Both the position numbers and the translations under genes were made by a program. Of a stretch of DNA of 6,022 nucleotides, positions 1-6,022 are shown piece by piece; the stretch's first letter is position 1, and each line of letters begins with the position of its first letter. The stretch is from UBA668 sp052034175 (GTDB taxonomy: Bacteria; Actinomycetota; Acidimicrobiia; Acidimicrobiales; Ilumatobacteraceae), in assembly GCA_052034175.1 (NCBI GenBank), contig JBPOIX010000127.1:1-6022 (forward strand). Direction: 5' to 3'. The notes below the pieces were generated by a model. The model had not been told where the DNA came from. It was given only the letters and a program-made list of their open reading frames with translations, and made no database searches.

Positions 1-835
1 GTTGGCGATGGAGAACGAGACGGCACGCCGGCCGGCCGCCGAGATCCGCCATGCGCTGCACGAGATCTGGGACGCGATGCGTGGCTGCGTGGAGCGCGGC
101 TGCCGCACCGAGGGGGAACTCCCCGGCGGCCTGCACGTCCAGCGGAGGGCAGCGGCGCTGCATCGCACCCTGCTCGCCGGGCCGGCACCCACCGACCCGC
201 TGGTGGCGCTGGACTGGGTGAACCTGTGGGCGTTGGCGGTGAACGAGGAGAACGCGGCAGGCGGCCGAGTGGTCACCGCCCCGACGAACGGCGCGGCCGG
301 CATCGTGCCCGCAGTGCTGCACTACGCCGTGCGCTACCTGCCCGGCATGGACGACGACGGGGTGGTGGACTTCCTGCTTGCCGCCGGGGCCATCGGCGCC
401 CTGTTCAAGATGAACGCCTCGATCTCCGGCGCGGAGGTCGGCTGCCAGGGCGAAGTCGGCTCGGCATGCGCGATGGCCGCCGCAGGCCTGGCCCAGGTGA
501 TGGGCGGCTCACCGGCGCAGGTGGAGAACGCCGCCGAGATCGCCCTGGAGCACAACCTCGGGCTGACATGCGACCCGATCGGCGGCCTGGTGCAGGTGCC
601 CTGCATCGAGCGCAACGCGATGGCGGCGATGAAGGCCATCAACGCCGCTCGCCTGGCGCTGCACGGCGACGGCACTCACCTCGTGTCGTTGGACGAGGCG
701 ATCACCACGATGCGCGACACCGGCCGCGACATGCACGACAAGTACAAGGAGACCGCGCGTGGCGGCCTGGCCGTGACGTTCCGCTCCAGCCGCGGCGAAC
801 CGATCCCGGTGCCCGTCAGCATCGTCGAATGTTGA
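1..835 (+). CDS. sdaA: L-serine dehydratase (L-serine ammonia-lyase, 4Fe-4S), 3' part
   Basis: Cytoplasmic enzyme that deaminates L-serine to pyruvate and ammonia using a 4Fe-4S cluster as Lewis acid. The reading frame is open from base 2 and stops with TGA at 833-835, giving 277 residues. These match the C-terminal (alpha, catalytic) domain of the roughly 450-460 residue single-chain enzymes. The N-terminal beta domain must lie left of the window, so the TTG and ATG codons at the edge are unlikely to be the true start. Diagnostic segments are APTNGAAGIVPAVLHY near residue 93, GAEVGCQGEVGSACAMAA near 143 and LTCDPIGGLVQVPCIERNA near 188. Cysteines 148, 190 and 201 are spaced 42 and 11, as in the cluster ligands of the Legionella enzyme (recalled as C343, C385, C396). 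The protein ends in a cysteine (SIVEC), the tail-in-mouth ligand known from that structure. A stretch of about 14 residues precedes this tail and looks like an insertion after GGLAV. The gene converges on sufB. Confidence 0.93.
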   Translation, partial: LAMENETARRPAAEIRHALHEIWDAMRGCVERGCRTEGELPGGLHVQRRAAALHRTLLAGPAPTDPLVALDWVNLWALAVNEENAAGGRVVTAPTNGAAGIVPAVLHYAVRYLPGMDDDGVVDFLLAAGAIGALFKMNASISGAEVGCQGEVGSACAMAAAGLAQVMGGSPAQVENAAEIALEHNLGLTCDPIGGLVQVPCIERNAMAAMKAINAARLALHGDGTHLVSLDEAITTMRDTGRDMHDKYKETARGGLAVTFRSSRGEPIPVPVSIVEC

Positions 836-880
836 CCCCGTGCCGCCGCCTGCACCGCTTTAGGTCAACGTTGTCGGCCT

Positions 881-938
881 CTGCACCCCCTCTGACCTGG
901 GCTGATAGCTCGACAGCTTTTACGTAAAGCGGGGGCAG
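881..938. terminator. possible bidirectional terminator hairpin between convergent genes
   Basis: The 113-base gap between the sdaA stop (835) and the sufB stop (949) holds an imperfect stem. CTGCACCCCC at 881-890 can pair with GGGGGCAG at 931-938, giving 9 GC-rich pairs with one bulged A. A small hairpin, GCTTT-TACGT-AAAGC, sits inside at 916-930. There is no U-tract on either strand, so it does not look like a classic intrinsic terminator. High-GC actinobacteria often lack the U-tract. The convergent position is the main argument. Nothing else coding is seen in this gap. Confidence 0.3.
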
Positions 939-948
939 GAGGGGTGGG

Positions 949-3537
<2,589 letters not shown>

Positions 3538-3543
3538 GCTGCG

Positions 3544-3547
3544 CTCC
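3544..3547 (-). promoter_or_regulatory. ribosome binding site of sufB
   Basis: On the - strand, GGAG is followed by 6 bases and then the ATG at 3537-3535. This is a good Shine-Dalgarno placement. It supports this ATG as the start, giving the N-terminus MSNFDLDLSKYDLGW. Confidence 0.7.
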
Positions 3548-3566
3548 GTTCAGGCGGGGGATTTCC

Positions 3567-3580
3567 ACTACGTGCATAGT
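3567..3580. promoter_or_regulatory. imperfect 14-base palindrome overlapping the putative sufB -10 (possible operator)
   Basis: On the - strand the sequence is ACTATGCACGTAGT, whose outer four bases (ACTA/TAGT) and an inner G/C pair are symmetric. It overlaps the proposed -10 and transcription start of sufB, where a repressor would act. SUF operons are often controlled by SufR or other Fe-S regulators, but I cannot match this to a known site. It could be chance. Confidence 0.25.
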
Positions 3581-3604
3581 AACAATTCGCCGAGAGGTTG
3601 CCCA
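3576..3604 (-). promoter_or_regulatory. putative sufB promoter
   Basis: On the - strand, TGGGCA (3604-3599, 4 of 6 matches to the -35 consensus) is followed by a 17-base spacer and TACTAT (3581-3576, a good -10). The predicted start of transcription is near 3569, which leaves a leader of about 30 bases holding the GGAG ribosome site. The -10 is convincing and the -35 weak. Confidence 0.45.
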
Positions 3605-3641
3605 CCCTGAACATTGCGACCCGTGGTGCCGAAATCGATTC

Positions 3642-3670
3642 TTGGCACACGCGACGAAACCGATTAGGTT
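3642..3670 (+). promoter_or_regulatory. putative leaderless promoter of the metallopeptidase gene
   Basis: TTGGCA (3642-3647), a 17-base spacer and TAGGTT (3665-3670, fitting the actinobacterial TANNNT -10) stand exactly 6 bases before the ATG at 3677. Transcription should start at or next to the A of the start codon, giving a leaderless mRNA. No convincing Shine-Dalgarno sequence precedes the ATG, which fits. An in-frame TAG at 3665-3667, inside the -10, excludes a longer protein. Confidence 0.6.
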
Positions 3671-3676
3671 CGCGGG

Positions 3677-3754
3677 ATGGTCCGGAAGCTCTTCGTTGCC
3701 CTGCTCGCCATCGCGCTGCTCGCGCCGTTCGGCTCACCCAACGTGGCCTACGCC
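3677..3754 (+). other. Sec signal peptide of the metallopeptidase
   Basis: Residues 1-26 show a positive start (MVRK), a hydrophobic core LFVALLAIALLA and a polar end with A-Y-A before Glu27. This is a standard AXA signal peptidase I site. There is no cysteine, so it is not a lipoprotein. Confidence 0.85.
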
Positions 3755-6022
3755 GAGGTCGCCGCGGCCAGCGACGGGCTGTCCGTCTCCAGCACCACCA
3801 CCTACGTCGTGGACCCCGCGACCGGTGTGGTCCATGTGCTGGCGGAGATGGAGTTCACCAACACCCTCCCCGACCTGCGCGACGGGTACTACATCACGCG
3901 GCGCTACTTCAGCGGCTTCACGCTTCCGGTGCCGGTGGATGCGCTCAACGTCGCGGCCACCCGAGTCGGCGGCGGAGCAGTCGAGGTGGCGCCACGCCTG
4001 GTGGCCGAGGTGGAGGCCTGGTACGTGCTCGATGTGGACTTCGGGCCGAACCTCTTCTACCAACAGACCGCCCGCATCAACGTCACCTACGACATCTTCG
4101 GTCTCGACCCGCGCAGCGAGCTTCCCTCCCGCGTGAACCTGGCCTACGCGGCCTTCGACGCCTTCGGCATCGGCGACCAGGGGAAGGTCACGGTCAAGGT
4201 CGTGGTGCCGCCCGGTTTCGAGGTGGAGACCTTCGGTTCCGCCACCACCTCCACCGACCTCAACGGCTACACGATCTATACCGCCACCGACATCCAGGAG
4301 CCGGACGAGTTCGACATCTTCGTCTCTGCCCGCAACGACGACGCGCTCGACCACGAGGAAGTCACCCTGGCCAGCGGCGGCACGTTCGACGTGCGCGCCT
4401 GGCCGGACGACAGCGAGTGGGAGAAGTTCGTGATCGAGCAGATCACCGAGGGCGTGCCACAGCTGGAGGAGCTGATCGGCCAGGACTGGCCGTACACGAC
4501 CTCTGTCGAGGTGCGCGAGGCCTACACCCCGTTCCTCTACGGCTATGCCGGGTGGTTCAGCCGCACCAACAAAGAGATCGAGATCGACGAGGAGCTCGAC
4601 GCCGAGGTCGTGCTGCACGAGTTGTCGCACGCCTGGTTCAACGACGCCTGGTTCGCCGATCGGTGGATGAGCGAAGGCTTCGCCCAGGTGTACTCCAACG
4701 CCGCGATCGTGGCCATGGACGGCGACCCGCTGGTGGCCCACGAGCCGCGCACCTCCAACCCGGGCTATCTGCTGCTGTCGCTCTGGGACACACCCCTGCT
4801 CGACGACGCGGACGAGGACACCGAGGAGTACGGCTACAACGCCTCCTACTGGGTCGTGCAGGAGATCTTCGACGAGATCGGGGAGGAGAAGATGCGCGCC
4901 GTGCTGGCGGCGATCGAGTCCCAAGACATCGCCTACCAGGGCGAGGACGACCCCGAGCTGGGGAGTTCGGTGGCGGACTGGAAGCGATTCCTCGACCTCC
5001 TGGAAGAGATCGGCGGCTCCACCGAGGCACAGGCCGTGCTCGAGGAGTGGGTGCTGACGTCGAACCAGGCCAAGCTCCTGGACGACCGCACCGCCGCCCG
5101 CGAGCAGTACCACGCGCTGGCCGACGACGGCGGCGAGTGGGCCGCCCCGCTGGGCATCCGCCAGACCATGGCCCGCTGGGAGTTCGAGAAGGCGGAGGAA
5201 CTGATGGATGCCGCCACCGGCGTGCTGGCGGACCGCGACGCACTCGACACGGTGGCCGGCACTCTCGACCGGGCCTACCCGGCCGGCTTCGAGACGGACT
5301 ATCAGGCGGGTGTGAATGCAACCGACCTCACCGCCGTGTCCGCCGCCCTCGATGATCAGGCGGCCGCGGGCGAGGAACTGCTCGCCGCGATCGAGCTCGA
5401 GGCGCAGGACGACGGCTTCCTCGGGGGCATCGGTCGGAGGGGCACCACCCGGCCCAGCCTGCTGGACGCGGCCCGCGGCGCGTGGGCCGAGGGCGACCTG
5501 GACACCGTGCGGGCCCGCATCGCCGACGTCCACGACACCCTCGACGATGCCGAGGACCTCGGCCAGAGCCGAGTCGTCACCGCGGCCCTGATTGCGTTCG
5601 GCGTGCTGCTCGTGCTGGGCCTCGGCATCTGGTGGCTGCGCCGCCGCCGTCGTCGCCGTCGGGCCGCAGCCGCTGCCGCCACGGCGGAAGCCGAGGCCGC
5701 CGCGGCGGCCGCGGATGGAGGCGACCCGCTCGTCGGCATCTCACCGCTGCCCGCGGGCGGCGAGCCGATGCTGCCCACCGACGGCGAGCACCTGCCGGAC
5801 GAGCAGCCGGACGAGGAGCCTGACGTGGAGGACACGGCGCCCGACGAGGGCGAGCAAGGTGTCGACGCGACGGCCGACAACACCGTCGACACGGCCACCG
5901 AGGCCATCGACGCTCCTGCTGGCGACTCCGGCGGTGACTCGGGCGGCGGGGACTCCGGCGGCGACTCCGGCGGCGGCGACTCCGGCGGCGGCGACTCCGG
6001 CGGCGGCGGTGACTCCGGCGGC
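3677..6022 (+). CDS. membrane-anchored M1-like (gluzincin) zinc metallopeptidase, 3' end outside the window
   Basis: The frame is open for 782 codons from the ATG at 3677 to the right edge, with no stop seen. An in-frame TAG at 3665 and a signal peptide fix the start. Order of parts: signal peptide (1-26, AYA|E cut), beta-rich N-terminal domain (about 30-230), peptidase domain (about 230-400), helical region (about 410-630), one transmembrane segment (633-654), eight arginines (655-662), Ala-rich linker, acidic Pro/Asp/Glu-rich tail (about 690-748) and a DSGG repeat from 749. The zinc site is HELSHAWF (H314, E315, H318), with the third ligand probably E333 in RWMSEGFA. EYGYNAS (Y385 or Y387) may supply the transition-state Tyr of the M1 fold. 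The M1 exopeptidase motif GAMEN is absent: YGYAGWFS stands near its place. The HExxH-to-Glu gap is 14 residues instead of the M1 norm of 18. No cysteine occurs in the visible 782 residues. Predicted role: cell-surface protein or peptide cleavage, substrate unknown. The gene is divergent from sufB and probably has its own leaderless promoter. Family assignment is good; exact specificity is unknown. Confidence 0.85.
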   Translation, partial: MVRKLFVALLAIALLAPFGSPNVAYAEVAAASDGLSVSSTTTYVVDPATGVVHVLAEMEFTNTLPDLRDGYYITRRYFSGFTLPVPVDALNVAATRVGGGAVEVAPRLVAEVEAWYVLDVDFGPNLFYQQTARINVTYDIFGLDPRSELPSRVNLAYAAFDAFGIGDQGKVTVKVVVPPGFEVETFGSATTSTDLNGYTIYTATDIQEPDEFDIFVSARNDDALDHEEVTLASGGTFDVRAWPDDSEWEKFVIEQITEGVPQLEELIGQDWPYTTSVEVREAYTPFLYGYAGWFSRTNKEIEIDEELDAEVVLHELSHAWFNDAWFADRWMSEGFAQVYSNAAIVAMDGDPLVAHEPRTSNPGYLLLSLWDTPLLDDADEDTEEYGYNASYWVVQEIFDEIGEEKMRAVLAAIESQDIAYQGEDDPELGSSVADWKRFLDLLEEIGGSTEAQAVLEEWVLTSNQAKLLDDRTAAREQYHALADDGGEWAAPLGIRQTMARWEFEKAEELMDAATGVLADRDALDTVAGTLDRAYPAGFETDYQAGVNATDLTAVSAALDDQAAAGEELLAAIELEAQDDGFLGGIGRRGTTRPSLLDAARGAWAEGDLDTVRARIADVHDTLDDAEDLGQSRVVTAALIAFGVLLVLGLGIWWLRRRRRRRRAAAAAATAEAEAAAAAADGGDPLVGISPLPAGGEPMLPTDGEHLPDEQPDEEPDVEDTAPDEGEQGVDATADNTVDTATEAIDAPAGDSGGDSGGGDSGGDSGGGDSGGGDSGGGGDSGG
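5573..5638 (+). other. C-terminal transmembrane anchor of the metallopeptidase, followed by eight arginines
   Basis: Residues 633-654 (VVTAALIAFGVLLVLGLGIW and on) form one hydrophobic helix, followed at once by R655-R662. With the N-terminal signal peptide, this predicts a type I topology: catalytic domain outside, acidic DSGG-bearing tail in the cytoplasm. Confidence 0.85.
5921..6022 (+). repeat. in-frame GGCGGCGACTCC-like tandem repeat encoding (DSGG)n
   Basis: The last 102 bases code for 34 residues made only of Gly, Asp and Ser: seven DSGG units separated by zero, one or two extra glycines. DNA units are 12, 15 or 18 bases, so length changes stay in frame. The array runs off the right edge and its full length is unknown. 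It lies in the predicted cytoplasmic tail of the metallopeptidase. Confidence 0.9.

Noticed and set aside
226..927. Overlapping + and - strand frames across sdaA (226-927, 334-675, 509-736)
   Set aside because: They are Arg-rich or motif-free shadows of the serine dehydratase frame, which carries all conserved Cys motifs.
3598..5355. Long + strand frame of 585 codons overlapping the metallopeptidase
   Set aside because: Its product is an Arg/Gly/Ala/Pro-rich string with no domain, typical of an off-frame reading of GC-rich coding DNA. The frame from 3677 has a signal peptide, zinc motif and membrane helix.
3734..5533. Long - strand frame of 599 codons opposite the metallopeptidase
   Set aside because: It is open only because the sense strand is GC-rich and rarely yields antisense stops. 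The product is Val/Gly/His-rich with no recognisable motif.
5921..6022. GDSGG resembling the active-site serine motif of trypsin-like proteases
   Set aside because: Here it is a tandem low-complexity repeat in a Cys-free tail, with no His or Asp catalytic context. It is not a serine protease domain.
5921..6022. Tandem repeat considered as a CRISPR array
   Set aside because: Units are 12-18 bases, directly adjacent and without unique spacers, and they lie within a coding frame.

Overview
This 6 kb window is very GC-rich, with codon third positions almost all G or C. It reads like a chromosomal segment of a high-GC actinobacterium. The actinobacterial-type SufB, a leaderless TANNNT promoter and the lack of any phage or plasmid genes all fit. 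The SufB N-terminus brings Acidimicrobiia/Ilumatobacter-like relatives to mind, but that placement is an inference and has not been tested.

Layout, left to right. (1) The 3' part of an L-serine dehydratase gene on the + strand, running in from the left edge and ending at 835. It keeps all the cysteines expected for the 4Fe-4S cluster and the C-terminal cysteine tail. (2) A 113-base convergent intergenic gap with a possible bulged hairpin. (3) A sufB gene on the - strand (949-3537) that encodes 862 residues because a 395-residue intein (1471-2655) interrupts it. The 467-residue extein is a full-length SufB. The intein has all its splicing blocks plus a LAGLIDADG endonuclease domain whose second motif has lost its acidic residue. 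(4) A 139-base divergent intergenic region with back-to-back promoters. (5) A + strand gene starting at 3677 that stays open to the right edge (782 codons seen). It encodes an exported, membrane-anchored, M1-like zinc metallopeptidase with a cytoplasmic acidic tail and a DSGG repeat. This gene fills the whole right part of the window, although other frames across it also look open.

Functional links. Serine dehydratase turns L-serine into pyruvate and needs a 4Fe-4S cluster. SufB is the scaffold on which the SUF machinery builds such clusters. The two genes converge and are not an operon, so the link is thematic only. SufB maturation must pass through protein splicing, which could couple Fe-S assembly to redox or metal state. 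No sufR, sufD, sufC, sufS or sufU lies next to sufB here, unlike the usual actinobacterial suf operon. The metallopeptidase is divergent from sufB and has no evident relation to it.

I see no CRISPR array, tRNA, rRNA, transposon or defence system. The most unusual items are the intein-split, apparently stand-alone sufB and the metallopeptidase with a short HExxH-to-Glu spacing. Neither proves a new system.
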